Shown: positions 19,704 through 31,325 of the stretch, in pieces | How positions within the stretch are numbered: position 1 is the stretch's first letter | How the letters are laid out: every line of letters starts with the position of its first letter | DNA from: an uncultured bacterium | GTDB taxonomy: Bacteria > Pseudomonadota > Alphaproteobacteria > CAJXXZ01 > 1604HC | DNA: 64,000 nucleotides | Direction of reading: 5' to 3' | Assembly: GCA_913063285.1 (NCBI GenBank) | Contig: CAJXXZ010000004.1 | Span: forward strand, 1 to 64,000 | Notes under the pieces: model-generated | Databases searched by the model: none | What the model was told of the DNA's origin: nothing | Seen by the model: only the letters and a program-made list of their open reading frames with translations | Program-made: the position numbers and the translations under genes

Positions 19704-22229
19704 TTAAATTTGAGATAATGCCATCAAAGCATACTGATATGACAAAGCTACATTTGTATAATATACAGATTGATTTTTATTACATAGATATAACATACCT
19801 GATAACTGCACTCTAAAAGATTCAATTTCAGTGAATGATTCATCAGATTTTGTCAGAAGAAGATTGTGTATTATATATTTCCATAGACTGTATTGTTTTA
19901 ACTTATCATCTAATATTGACAAATACGCTCTCTCATATAATGCAGCGTATACAGGCATAATAGCTTCTGAACCATTTATTATATGACGATTAGCCTTCAT
20001 ACCCTTATTGACAATTGCTTTAAATTTTTTATCATTTATAAAACCATTAGTATAATACTTATTTTCATCTTCATAATACACTTCTTGAATATATTTAGAT
20101 AATTTACCAAACATTGAAAAGTCATTGATATAAAATCCTTTTGCATGATTTATTAATGCATCATAAAGGGACTTATCAGAATATGAATCTCTTAATATAT
20201 CAAATTCTAGTAACACATTTGCTATCATTTTATGATGCCAAGCTCTATGTCTTTGATCTAAAAACATACTTTGTTCTTCTTTAATATATGGTAAGTCTGA
20301 TAAAGGTTTATACTCTTTACTTTCTTCATTAAAATTTGAATTATAATATATACTTTTTACAACATGTATGATAATTGTAATTGCATTTTGAAAAAATGGA
20401 TAATCTTTGCTTTCTTCACAAAGATTATTCAGAACACCTCTTACTATTAAGCTATAAATTCCTATATCGCCTTTATCTTTTTGACCAAAATTTATACTTA
20501 TTCCCTTTTTTAATCTTTTTATTATATTTTCTTTATTTTCTTGAGTAGTCATCCAATTCTTTAGAACTGAAATAGCATCTTCACTCATGCTTAATCTTGA
20601 TAATAAGTCACTACTATAACTATCTATCGCTGCCTTCTTACGGAAAGCGAAAATTGGATCATATTTTGTTACTTGTAAATTCATTAGACCGCTAGCCAAT
20701 ACACCTACATCAGATGCAGACGATTCAGGTTCATGTCTATCAGCTAAACTTAGTTTAGACGAAGCTGCTTCATTTTCTACTCTTGAAGCATCTTCTTTAA
20801 TTTCACTAGGCCTACCAGATACTCTTATTACTTGAAAATTCACTCTCTCTTTAAATACTATATCATCATCTGAAAGCAGTTTGAAAAAGGTACTCCAATC
20901 TACCCGATTTTCACCTACATATAAATCCCTACTTATTTTAAGTTTTCTCGCTTCACCAAAATTCATTTTAAATACTACATCAGTTGCTTCTTCTGGTAGT
21001 TTAATTTTATTTTCAATATCAGCTTTATTTAAAATAAAATACATTGCTTTATCTTGATGAGTATAACACTTACTTTTCTCTTGAAATCTTTCTATAGATT
21101 CTGGTGACATATTAAGTTGTGTAATCACTTCATCTACTGTTGTGGTGAGAACATCGTGTGAATTTAAAATACCTAATGTAGTTAATGGTTTAAAGTCAAA
21201 TGATTTTGATATATTAGTATCAGAGACTTGACATGTATCAGATAAACTTAATTCAAGTGGTTTCGGTATATCTACTGTTAGTTCTTGAGATTCAGTTTCA
21301 TTAGTTTTAGCTGATTTAGAAAAATCCTTATATTGCTCTGTAGAATTTTCTACTATCTCTCTTGCTTTAAAAAATATAGCAGCTTCAAGTAAATCTGGAT
21401 CAATATTTTCATATCCTTTTTTCTCAAAATCTCTCCTAACTTCAGCTAATTTATTATTTATTTCTGAATTTTCTTCATCTGAGAATTTATGTAAATTATA
21501 TAAGCTAATCATTTGATATTTGAAATCATCATTATTCATAATATGTGAAAATTTGCAACGATATCCTTTATAACGCATGATGATTTCTATGCCTTCTAAT
21601 TCAGAATCAGATGATTTATTCACTTCTTGAGTTTTTACTAAAGATTCAGATTTATCTTTAGTGTTTCCTGTAGTTTTATCTATATCATCAACTAATCTAA
21701 TCATTTGAATAATGCCTTTATGTATAAATTCACCTCTAAGTTCATAATCTTGAAAGTAAACTTCAGCCAATTTATCTAAATTAATTCTCTGTTCTAATTT
21801 TCCATCTGAATTTACAACCTCAACTAATTTACGATTTTTCACTGTATTATAATTTAATGCAAAAATTGTATGAGTTGCAGCATGTGGTAATATAAAGTAA
21901 TTTGAGGCTTCATCTCTACTTAAAATAAACCAAAATGAATAATGAGAATCTATTTCCTTACCTTCTTTTTCTAAGCTGAGTAAATTTTCTTCTTGTATTT
22001 TTGCTAATTTAAAAAGTTTCAGACTTAGCTTAGATGCTTCTGTTGATTGCACTTGCTCATGAGATAGATTTAGAAGATATTTACCTTTCTGAAAAGAAGT
22101 ATATTCTTCATTTATTGGGCATGATTCAGTTACTTGATTAGTTTTTTTCGGACCCGCATTCAAGACAAGTATTAAAGATAAAAAAAGTATCATAACATTT
22201 ATCACTACATAAAAAAACAAATAATACAA
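19704..22229 (-). CDS. Array member 7: signal peptide, module A, C, A, B
   Basis: 841 aa; MILFLSLILVLNAGPKK; THTIFALNYNTV; YRCKFSHIMNNDDFKYQM; TDVVFKMNFGEA; WMTTQENKENIIKRLKKGISI...IMPVYAALYER. Confidence 0.85.
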   Translation of the reverse strand: MYYLFFYVVINVMILFLSLILVLNAGPKKTNQVTESCPINEEYTSFQKGKYLLNLSHEQVQSTEASKLSLKLFKLAKIQEENLLSLEKEGKEIDSHYSFWFILSRDEASNYFILPHAATHTIFALNYNTVKNRKLVEVVNSDGKLEQRINLDKLAEVYFQDYELRGEFIHKGIIQMIRLVDDIDKTTGNTKDKSESLVKTQEVNKSSDSELEGIEIIMRYKGYRCKFSHIMNNDDFKYQMISLYNLHKFSDEENSEINNKLAEVRRDFEKKGYENIDPDLLEAAIFFKAREIVENSTEQYKDFSKSAKTNETESQELTVDIPKPLELSLSDTCQVSDTNISKSFDFKPLTTLGILNSHDVLTTTVDEVITQLNMSPESIERFQEKSKCYTHQDKAMYFILNKADIENKIKLPEEATDVVFKMNFGEARKLKISRDLYVGENRVDWSTFFKLLSDDDIVFKERVNFQVIRVSGRPSEIKEDASRVENEAASSKLSLADRHEPESSASDVGVLASGLMNLQVTKYDPIFAFRKKAAIDSYSSDLLSRLSMSEDAISVLKNWMTTQENKENIIKRLKKGISINFGQKDKGDIGIYSLIVRGVLNNLCEESKDYPFFQNAITIIIHVVKSIYYNSNFNEESKEYKPLSDLPYIKEEQSMFLDQRHRAWHHKMIANVLLEFDILRDSYSDKSLYDALINHAKGFYINDFSMFGKLSKYIQEVYYEDENKYYTNGFINDKKFKAIVNKGMKANRHIINGSEAIMPVYAALYERAYLSILDDKLKQYSLWKYIIHNLLLTKSDESFTEIESFRVQLSGMLYLCNKNQSVYYTNVALSYQYALMALSQI

Positions 22230-22523
22230 CTATTTAAGTAAATGATTCTCACATTTCATATTTCTTGATAGAAAAATTTATTAAAGATAATTTTTGTTTT
22301 AGTACAGAATTTACAAAGCACAAAATAAAACTTAAAAAATTTGAACTTGAAATTAATATTTGTTTCTCAGTGTATCATTTATTTATATATATTATATATA
22401 TTTATTTTTCAGTTTAAATACACAAGTAAATTCACCTACCGCTATTTTACTCTATAAGAATATATATTACATGCTTTATAAATGTTATGAGTTAGCTTTT
22501 ACTTAATAAATTCAAGATGTTTC

Positions 22524-24290
22524 TTAATGTTTGAATGGATGCAATTCTGTCTGATCTATATTAGATACCTTACTTTCAATATAGCCTAAATTCTTTTCAT
22601 AACACATGGGTAAATTATCTGCATAATGTAAGCCTGGTCCTTTCCATTTAATTTTACATGTTTTATTTGTAAATCTCGTTCCTTTTACTGCAAATGAATC
22701 GTCATTGTGCTGTTTTCTCCAATTTTGATCTATATCCGATTTACTTTCACCTAGTCTAGATCGCAATTCACATTTTCTTGAAGATTCATTAGTTACTTCA
22801 GGTATATTAACTGTTTTTAATGATTTACTCTTTCCCCAAGCAGAACTATATACATTAGTATTACCAGATTCATTATGTAAATCTTGCACATTAGCAGAAG
22901 ATTCTATACATTCCATCTCTTCATGCAAAGTTTCTGTTATATCTTGTTGACTTGCTAAAGAAACTTCTTTTTGCGAATTTACCTCACCTTCCTTAACATA
23001 TTGATCATCACCTGAGACTTTCATTTGCTCTGCTTCAGATGAAACTTTCATTTTATCCGCTTCAGATGAAAGATTCACTTCAGATTGATGCTCTTCCCTT
23101 AATAGATCATCACGTGAAATTTCTATTTGCTCCACTTCAGATTCACCTTCCTTAACATATTGATCATCACCTGACACTGTCATTTGATTCGATTCAGATA
23201 AAAGAGTATGCTTTGCTTGATCTGCTACTTTTTTAGAAAAATGTGTTTTCTGTACTATTTGTTTTAGTTTGTTTATTCCATAATCATTTAGATTGTATAT
23301 TATATTTTGCAATGCTAATTTAAAATTAATAGCAGAATCAAAATTCAAACTTGATTGATATAAAGAGTCTCTTATTATCTGTTTCCATAAATCATAATCC
23401 TTTAACTTATAATGCAATTGAACTGCAAATTTCATCTCAAATAATAAAATATATATAGGAATTATGGATGGAGCTTCATCACCTATACAGGGGAAATATT
23501 TTATACACTCATTTAGCATTTTCTTAAATTCTTGATCATATATGAAATCATTATTACTACTAACTTTATTTACAGAAACTCGAGATTTTATATATTGAGA
23601 CAGTTTAATTAATATTGAAAAATCATTTATATAAAAACCTTGCATATGATTTATCAAACTATCATAGAAGAATGCTTCATAAGCTGAATTCGGTGACACA
23701 TCACAATTATTTATTAAACGCTTTATAAGTTTATGATGTAAAGCAGTATTTTTTTGCATTAAAAACATATTATATTCTTGATCAGTATCTAATATTTCAA
23801 ATCTTGTTTGATACTCTTCTTGTGTTGTGTCGAAACTTGTCTGATCACATATTATATTTACTACTTTCTCAAAAATTTGATATGCATGTTCAAAGTATGA
23901 ATAATTTTTAGTTACTTTACAAAGATCATTTAAAACACCTCTAAGTATAAAAATATAGATTCTTCTATCTTCATCTTTTTCGTAATTAATTATTTTGATT
24001 CCTTTTGTTAATCTTTCTATTTTTTCATCATCACTAATATTTATCCAATCTTCAAGTACACAAAAAACATCTTCAGTCATTTCTAATTTTGATGCTGCCA
24101 AACTATACTGCCCTATCGAAAAATTGGCATGTACAGCTATGTCTAAATTATTATCTTGATGCTCAAAAACTTCTTGCGATAATATTGCAGTTGTTTGAGA
24201 TGAATCTGTGAAATCATGTACAAAACTTGATGAATTCGGTGAACCAGGTCCTGCATGTATACAAAATGTGAAGAACAAAAGTATTATCAT
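22524..24290 (-). CDS. Array member 8: signal peptide plus module B, low-complexity C-terminal region
   Basis: 588 aa; MIILLFFTFCIHAGPG; WINISDDEKIERLTKGIKI...LYKLKDYDLWKQIIRDSLYQSSLNFDS; MxVSGDDQYVKEGE duplicated; no module A. Confidence 0.8.
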   Translation of the reverse strand: MIILLFFTFCIHAGPGSPNSSSFVHDFTDSSQTTAILSQEVFEHQDNNLDIAVHANFSIGQYSLAASKLEMTEDVFCVLEDWINISDDEKIERLTKGIKIINYEKDEDRRIYIFILRGVLNDLCKVTKNYSYFEHAYQIFEKVVNIICDQTSFDTTQEEYQTRFEILDTDQEYNMFLMQKNTALHHKLIKRLINNCDVSPNSAYEAFFYDSLINHMQGFYINDFSILIKLSQYIKSRVSVNKVSSNNDFIYDQEFKKMLNECIKYFPCIGDEAPSIIPIYILLFEMKFAVQLHYKLKDYDLWKQIIRDSLYQSSLNFDSAINFKLALQNIIYNLNDYGINKLKQIVQKTHFSKKVADQAKHTLLSESNQMTVSGDDQYVKEGESEVEQIEISRDDLLREEHQSEVNLSSEADKMKVSSEAEQMKVSGDDQYVKEGEVNSQKEVSLASQQDITETLHEEMECIESSANVQDLHNESGNTNVYSSAWGKSKSLKTVNIPEVTNESSRKCELRSRLGESKSDIDQNWRKQHNDDSFAVKGTRFTNKTCKIKWKGPGLHYADNLPMCYEKNLGYIESKVSNIDQTELHPFKH

Positions 24291-24341
24291 ATTTTGATCA
24301 TCTCACAAACAACAAATAGTACAAGATTTTAAATATGTATT

Positions 24342-24363
24342 TTATCATATAAATTACTGATAA
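24342..24363 (-). promoter_or_regulatory. Upstream dyad TTATCA-N10-TGATAA
   Basis: + strand ttatcatataaattactgataa, 52 bp from the ATG at 24290. Confidence 0.5.
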
Positions 24364-24689
24364 GCTGAAAATTTGTTTAAAACAATAATATCTTGAATCT
24401 GAAATATTTATTTAGAAAAAAGAAGTACTTTCTTAATTATAAGATGAGTTATTTACTATATATATGTGTTTAAATGATGAAAAGCTTTAAAGTAATTCAG
24501 ATCTTATTCATATAAATTCATATTACGCTATTGAAATTTATCTTCATAAGATAATCATTCTAAAACTACTTTAGCTACATTGAATAAAGTTAAATCTTTT
24601 TATTTGCAAAGCTTTCCACGTAGTTTAGTTTCATTTGAAGTTCAACTTCCAAATTTATAATCGTCACTTCCTTTTGCATTTATGCTGCT

Positions 24690-26789
24690 TTAATCAGATT
24701 TATCTAATTTAGATTCTTCTTCACCTGCTTCAGTATCTCCTTGCATTATTTTAGATTCATCATGAACTATTTTCATTATTTTAACATCTAATTCTTTTTC
24801 CAATGTTCTATAAGCTTCAACAAATTTTCTTAAATTGAGATCATATCTCTCTTCTGATGTACCAGCATCTATAACTTTAACTAAATCTAGATCCATCGCT
24901 TTTTGATAATTTATCATAATTGATACATGAGTTGCATAATCTGGTAATGGCATTAAATCTTTTCTAACACAAAACCAAAAAGAATTATCAACTTTTCTAG
25001 ACACCATACTATTATTATTCAACCATTCTCTAGTACTAGAACTGTCTTCTATGTCGGCTTTTTTCAAAACTTCCTTCACTGGTGTAGGCATCTTAATAAA
25101 TATACGTGGAATACAAGGTCTTGAATCAAGCATGTAAACAGTAACGATCTTTTGAAATTCAGCATCATTATAAAATCGAACAAATTTTCTTAAATTAAAA
25201 ATGTATTTAGAGTTATCTTTGCGTAGAAGTAATCCACAACGTAATGCTTTTCGATAATCCTTCATTTCAAACACTATATTAGTGACATATTCTGGTAATT
25301 CTGATACTTTTATCAGGTGTTGAACTTTATCTTTACTAAAAAAACTTCGAAATAAGTTATCAGGATACTGTAGATGAACAAAACCTTTAGCCAATAATTG
25401 TCTCCTATACTGTTCTGTATACATTTCTTCTGAAAAAATTTCATCTTCCCCCATAAAGGAATTACTAGATAGATTTAGAGTAATAGGTTCATCATCAATT
25501 AATTTTATTGTTTGAGTATCTATACTATCTCTAAATGTTTTGTTTCTTGAATAAGATTGAAAAAACATATTTAAATGAAAATCGACTTGCGATTCTGATT
25601 CACTGAAACTCCTAGATATGATATATTCTGGTTTATTAAAATCAATTTTAAATAGTATATGAGTAGATTGATCAGCTAATCGCACTCGATTTTCAAATTC
25701 CTTTTCAAATATATTTCTACTAAGAAAAAAATAAAATAAATCATTCTTATAATTGAATAACATACCCTTTCTAAGCAGTTTTTGTATATCTTTCTCTTCA
25801 ATCACATTTGTTTGAATAATTTCATCTACTTCTATGGGAGCTTATCGGATAGGTCTATATAATCATCAATTAATTTTATTGTTTGAATATCTATTCTATC
25901 TCTAAACGCTTTACAACTTGAGTAAGATTGAAAAAACATCTTTAAATTAAGATTGACTTCTGATGCACTCGAACCCCTAGATATGATATGTTTTTCTTTA
26001 TTAAAATCAATTTTAAATAGTATATGAGTAGCTTGATCTGCTAATCGTACTCGATTTTCAAGTTCCTTTTCAAATATATTTCTACTTAGTAAAAGATAAA
26101 ATAAACCATTCCTTTTCCTTAATAACATACCCTTGCTAAGCAGTTTTTGTATATCTTTCTCTTCAATCACATTTGTTTGAATAATTTCATTCACTTCTAT
26201 GGGAAGCTTATCAGATAGATCTATATCATCTGCAACTAATTTTATTGTTTGAATATCTATGATATCTTTAAGTATTTCATCATCTAAGCAAAATTGAAAA
26301 AATTTATTTAAATTAAAAAATTTTCCTTCTGAATAATCTATTATTCCTAAATCTTTTACTTTACTCAAATTCATTTCAAAGAATACATGAGTAGTTTCTT
26401 CTGATAGTATCATTCTATCTTCAATTGCATCTTTAATTTTATCTTTACTAACAAAAATATAAAATGAGTTATTATAGTCTATATCTATATAACTATATCC
26501 TTTAAAAATTAATTCCTCTTTGGTTTGATAGTGAAGACATCTTTTTTTTATCTTTATCTGACATTTGGGTTGATTGAATAACTTCCTCTAATGATTTAAG
26601 TTGCATACCAGATAGATTTATACGGTATGCAATGTCTTGTGAAGAATGTATTGTTAGCTGCGGTATTGTTTGTGAATTTGGATTTACATTTAAATCAAAT
26701 GTTATCTGTGGTATTGTTTGCGGCTTTGGACTTGCATTTAAAACAAGCATGAAGGATAAAAGTAGTATTATAGACATACTGTAATGCAA
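24690..26789 (-). pseudogene. Array member 9: signal peptide plus 5 module A, split into three ORFs by frameshifts
   Basis: ORFs 26502-26789 (signal peptide), 25832-26413 and 24690-25805 join across a shift near 26515 and a 1-nt deletion near 25838 ('tatgggagcttatc' versus 'tatgggaagcttatc' in the neighbouring repeat). Confidence 0.8.
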
Positions 26790-26823
26790 TATAATATATA
26801 ATAAAAGATCTTAAGTATATATT

Positions 26824-26845
26824 TTATCATACAAATTACTGATAA
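26824..26845 (-). promoter_or_regulatory. Upstream dyad TTATCA-N10-TGATAA-like
   Basis: + strand ttatcatacaaattactgataa. Confidence 0.5.
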
Positions 26846-27047
26846 GCTGAAAAATTTGTTTAAAACAATAACATCTTGAATCTGAAATATTTATTTAGAA
26901 AAAAGAAGTGATTTTTTAATTATAAGACGAGTTATTTATATGTCATGAAAAAAAGATTTTAAATTACTCTTAATCTAATATATCTAAATTGATATAACTA
27001 TCTTTCATTAACCCTTACTCAAAATCTGAATCAAGATCTGAACCTTC

Positions 27048-28067
27048 CTAAGTTATATCAACTAGAGCTGTATTATGTGCAGCTAATTTGATTATTTCTG
27101 CATCTATACTATCTTGAAATTCTTCATCATATAGGTAAAATTCAAAAAATTTATCTGAACTAATAGTTTGTGGCCTTGAATCATAAACATTAATTATACC
27201 TAAACTTATTGCTTGATTATAATTAATTTTAAAGAATACATGAGTGGTTTCTTCTGATAATATTATTTGATTTCCAATTTTATCTTTAATTTTATCTTTA
27301 CTAAGAAAAATGTAAAATGAATCATAACCTCCTATATAAAGATGCCCTTCACGAATTAATTTATTCTTAGATATATCACTAAGAGCTATTTCCTTACGTT
27401 CTTCTGACATTTGACTTTCTTGAATAACATCCTCGAATGATTTGAGAGTTTTATCAGATAGATCTACGATTATTGGTAAGGAATTAAACCAAGTAGGTAT
27501 ATCATATTGATCTAATTTAGAGTTGACATTTAATTTCATCATATTAATTTTTGTGTTGCTTTGAAATTTAGGATCTGCATAAGCTTTCATAAATTCCTCT
27601 AAATTAAAACTAAACCTAAAATCGGAATCCTGAACTACTTCAAGACTGATTGCCTGATCAAGATCCATTTCAAAGAATACATGGGTAGCTTCCTTGTGTA
27701 ATTTTATTCTCTTTGTTTTTTCTTTGAGTGCATCCGCATTAATCACAAACCAAATTGAGTTACCAAATCTTTTATTCCAACTATTTAATGTAAGCAATTC
27801 TATCATAGTTATATCAGGATGAGCTATTCTTAATCTCATATGAAATTGCTTTAGTTCTATAAATGGCACATCAGATAGATCTATATCTTGTAACGAAGGA
27901 GAAATTTTAGTTGGTGTACTTGCTCGAATCGAAGGTGTTACAGAATCTTCTATTGTCTGCGATGTTTGCAACTTTGGACTTGCATTTAATACAAGTATTA
28001 AGGATAATATATATATCATAATATGTACTATAGCACAAACAACAAATAATACAATCTCTTTAAACAT
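27048..28067 (-). CDS. Array member 10: signal peptide plus 2 module A
   Basis: 339 aa ORF; likely true start MIYILSLILVLNASPK at about 28019; THVFFEMDLDQA, THVFFKINYNQA. Confidence 0.8.
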   Translation of the reverse strand: MFKEIVLFVVCAIVHIMIYILSLILVLNASPKLQTSQTIEDSVTPSIRASTPTKISPSLQDIDLSDVPFIELKQFHMRLRIAHPDITMIELLTLNSWNKRFGNSIWFVINADALKEKTKRIKLHKEATHVFFEMDLDQAISLEVVQDSDFRFSFNLEEFMKAYADPKFQSNTKINMMKLNVNSKLDQYDIPTWFNSLPIIVDLSDKTLKSFEDVIQESQMSEERKEIALSDISKNKLIREGHLYIGGYDSFYIFLSKDKIKDKIGNQIILSEETTHVFFKINYNQAISLGIINVYDSRPQTISSDKFFEFYLYDEEFQDSIDAEIIKLAAHNTALVDIT

Positions 28068-28325
28068 ACATTATATCACATAAATTACTTATAAGTCGAA
28101 AATATGTTTCAAACAATAATATCTTGAATCTGAAATATTTATTTAGAAAAAAGAAGTAATTTTTTAATTATAAGGTTCTCTACTTCTTTTATATTTTTTA
28201 ATTATAAAAAAGCTTTAAAGTAATTCAGATCTTATTAATCTAAATTTATATCGCTCTATTAGAATTCATCTGCATCAGATAAGCATTTTGAAACCACTTT
28301 AGCTATGAATAAAGTTAAATCTTTT

Positions 28326-31325
28326 TTATTTGCGACTACTTCTACTTAAATCAGGTTCAGTTGGTTCCAAACTTCCAAATTCATAATCGTCACTTTCTTG
28401 TATATTCATACTACTTTCATCAGATTTAGCTGGTTTAGTTAATGCAGTTCCACCTTCTTTTGCATTTCCTTCAGTTGCACCTAGTATATCATCAGCGAAA
28501 TCTAAATCACGATCACTTAATGAACCTGTTTCAGCCTTTACTTCAAATAAAGTTAAATCTTTTTGTTTACGACGACTTCTACTTGAATCAGGCTTAGTTG
28601 GTTCCAAACTTCCAAATTCATAATTCTCACTTTCTTTTATATTCGTCCCACTTCCATCAGATTTACCTGATTTAGGTAATGCGGTTCCACCTTCTTTTGC
28701 ATTTCCTTCAGTTGTGCTAGATTCATCATGAACAAATTTCATCGCATAAATCTCTGTTTTATCTTTAAATTCATCATTTGTAGAATAACTTTGAATAAAT
28801 TTCATTAGATTAGCTTTCCAATTTGAATTCAATAATTCAACTACTTGAAGATGTTTTGCTTGCTGAGTATCCATTGCTAATGCTACATGAGTGGCGCCTG
28901 TTGGTAACTGTACTAGTTTCTCAATTTTATTTCTAAGCCAAATAATAAAAGTAGTGTTAGAACATACCTTAACATAACTATCTTTATTATGTAACCTTTT
29001 TCTAGATTTTTCTGACATATTAGTTTGAGAAAAAATATCTTTTTGTGATTTAAAGTCTATATTGGATAGATTTAGTACTCTATGTTGATCATCAAATTGC
29101 ATCAATTTAATACTTGTTCGAATGCGAAATCTAACATCTCTAAAATAAACTTCAATAAATTTCTCTAAATCAAAATATAACTCTGAATTTAAATTCTGAA
29201 CTACTCTGAGTTGTTGTGCTTGATTAAAATCCATAATATGTAACATTACGTGAGTTACATTAGGTGGTAAACTCATATATTTTTTCATTTCGGCTTTAGA
29301 AATAAAAATGTAAATTACATTACCATCTCTATTAGTGACTATATTATCAACAAGAAGTCTTTCTGTCAATTCTTGTGATATTGAAGTTTGGTTAAGAATG
29401 TCATGTGCTGGTGTAATAACCTTATTAAATATACGATTCTTAATAAATGATACTGAATTATCTACACAAGATAATTTATGTCTATCAGATACATCATCAT
29501 GAACTATGTTCATCATATAAATCCATAATCCTGATTGCAATGTTCTGTAAGCTTCAGCAAATTTTCTCAAATTAAGATCATGTGCACATTCAGATTTACT
29601 TTCATCTATAACTTCAACTAAATCTAGATCCATCGCTTTTTGACAATTTATCATAATTGATACATGAGTAGCATAATCTGGTAATCGCATTAGATCTTCT
29701 CTAACACAAAACCAAAAAGAATTACTACCTTTCTTAGAATGCATCTTGCTATTAATCAACTTTGTTCTATAATGACCATTATCTTCCATATTTACAAGCT
29801 CCAGAACGTCTTCCACTGGTGTAAGGTCCATATGCAGTAGATCTGAAATACAAGGTCTTTGATCAATGATTTGAACACTTACGATCTTTTGAAATTCAGC
29901 ATCATTATGATGTTGAACAAATTTTCTCAAATTAACAATATGTATATCTTTATCTACAGGCAGAAGTAATCCGCAATCTATTGCTTTTTGATAATCCATT
30001 TGAAATACTATATCAGTTGCTTCTTTTGGTAATTGTATTAGATCTTTAATTATATCTTTACTAAAAAAACTATAAAATGAGTTACTATCTACTTGCCTCT
30101 TATTAAGATAACCACTTCTAAGTAATGCTTGCCTATCCTTCTCTGTCATCTGTACTTTTTCAAAAATTTCATTCGCAGGTATAAAGGATCTATCGCGTAG
30201 ATTTAGAGCATTAGGTTCACCATCAACTAATTTCATCATTTCAATATTGATCATACTACCCTGTAATGTAGGATCCGCAGAGAAGTGTTCAAAAAATTTA
30301 TCTAAATTGATAGCAGATTCCAATTCTGATGTACTTGAACTTGTAAATATGAGATCTTTTACTTTTTGAAAATCCATTGTAAATACTAAATGAGTTACTT
30401 GATCTGCTAATGGCATTGGATTCTTAAGTCTATTCTTCCTAATAAAAAGATAAACTAAATTATTCTTTTTGCAATGTAGCGTAACAGTTCCAAGCAATTT
30501 TTTTATATCCTCCTCTGGTATCATCGTTTTTTGAATAATTTCATCTACTTCTGTGAGGCGCTTGTTAAATAAATCTTTTGTATCCAATTTTAATGCTTTT
30601 GAATATGCTATAGCTCTAAAAAATTTTTCATCAAAATCTGAATATTCTTTTTCATTAAAGTATTCTTTTAAAGTAAAGAATTGCCTTAAATAAAGTTTAT
30701 GTAGTTCTGAATTTTCTTGCATATGTAGCTCAAACTTCTCATATTCTTCAATGACTGAATTTCTAAACACCTCATTTTGAATAGCGAACTCTAAATGATG
30801 ATATTTTCCATCAAAGTATATATGTGTAATATCCTTATCTGTTATATAGCCTTTTGACATAAATTTACTATATGTAAGTGCTTGAACTATATTTTCATCG
30901 AAATCTTTATGTCCTTGTGCTTCAAAAATTCCTCTTACTTTTTGTAACAACTCTGATGATAGAAGTTCTGCCATTTCTGAATATTGCTTTATATGATCAA
31001 ATCTATTCATCATTTTTTGCCGTAACTCATCATTATGATCATACATAATCTCAGACAAACTATATTTTTTTTCGTCAAGATATATGATATTTTCACTGCC
31101 TTCTTTTTCCGTGAAGTCAGCATCAAATTTACTCACAACTTTAGAAACAGACTCAGACACATCTTCTGGTTTATCAAGGCTTGTATGATCAGGTTGAAGT
31201 TTTGGCCCTGCATGTAGACAAAGTATCAAAGATAAAAATACTATCATAATATTCATATAACAGATGATAATAAATAATGCAAGATTTTTTAAATATATTT
31301 TTTGATTTTTCATCATCCAAATCAC
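28326..31325 (-). CDS. Array member 11: signal peptide, 2 module C, 5 module A, tandem C-terminal repeat
   Basis: 999 aa ORF; likely start about 31247 (MIVFLSLILCLHAGPK); THLVFTMDFQKV, TDIVFQMDYQKA, THVSIMINCQKA, THVMLHIMDFNQA, THVALAMDTQQA. Confidence 0.85.
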   Translation of the reverse strand: MIWMMKNQKIYLKNLALFIIICYMNIMIVFLSLILCLHAGPKLQPDHTSLDKPEDVSESVSKVVSKFDADFTEKEGSENIIYLDEKKYSLSEIMYDHNDELRQKMMNRFDHIKQYSEMAELLSSELLQKVRGIFEAQGHKDFDENIVQALTYSKFMSKGYITDKDITHIYFDGKYHHLEFAIQNEVFRNSVIEEYEKFELHMQENSELHKLYLRQFFTLKEYFNEKEYSDFDEKFFRAIAYSKALKLDTKDLFNKRLTEVDEIIQKTMIPEEDIKKLLGTVTLHCKKNNLVYLFIRKNRLKNPMPLADQVTHLVFTMDFQKVKDLIFTSSSTSELESAINLDKFFEHFSADPTLQGSMINIEMMKLVDGEPNALNLRDRSFIPANEIFEKVQMTEKDRQALLRSGYLNKRQVDSNSFYSFFSKDIIKDLIQLPKEATDIVFQMDYQKAIDCGLLLPVDKDIHIVNLRKFVQHHNDAEFQKIVSVQIIDQRPCISDLLHMDLTPVEDVLELVNMEDNGHYRTKLINSKMHSKKGSNSFWFCVREDLMRLPDYATHVSIMINCQKAMDLDLVEVIDESKSECAHDLNLRKFAEAYRTLQSGLWIYMMNIVHDDVSDRHKLSCVDNSVSFIKNRIFNKVITPAHDILNQTSISQELTERLLVDNIVTNRDGNVIYIFISKAEMKKYMSLPPNVTHVMLHIMDFNQAQQLRVVQNLNSELYFDLEKFIEVYFRDVRFRIRTSIKLMQFDDQHRVLNLSNIDFKSQKDIFSQTNMSEKSRKRLHNKDSYVKVCSNTTFIIWLRNKIEKLVQLPTGATHVALAMDTQQAKHLQVVELLNSNWKANLMKFIQSYSTNDEFKDKTEIYAMKFVHDESSTTEGNAKEGGTALPKSGKSDGSGTNIKESENYEFGSLEPTKPDSSRSRRKQKDLTLFEVKAETGSLSDRDLDFADDILGATEGNAKEGGTALTKPAKSDESSMNIQESDDYEFGSLEPTEPDLSRSSRK

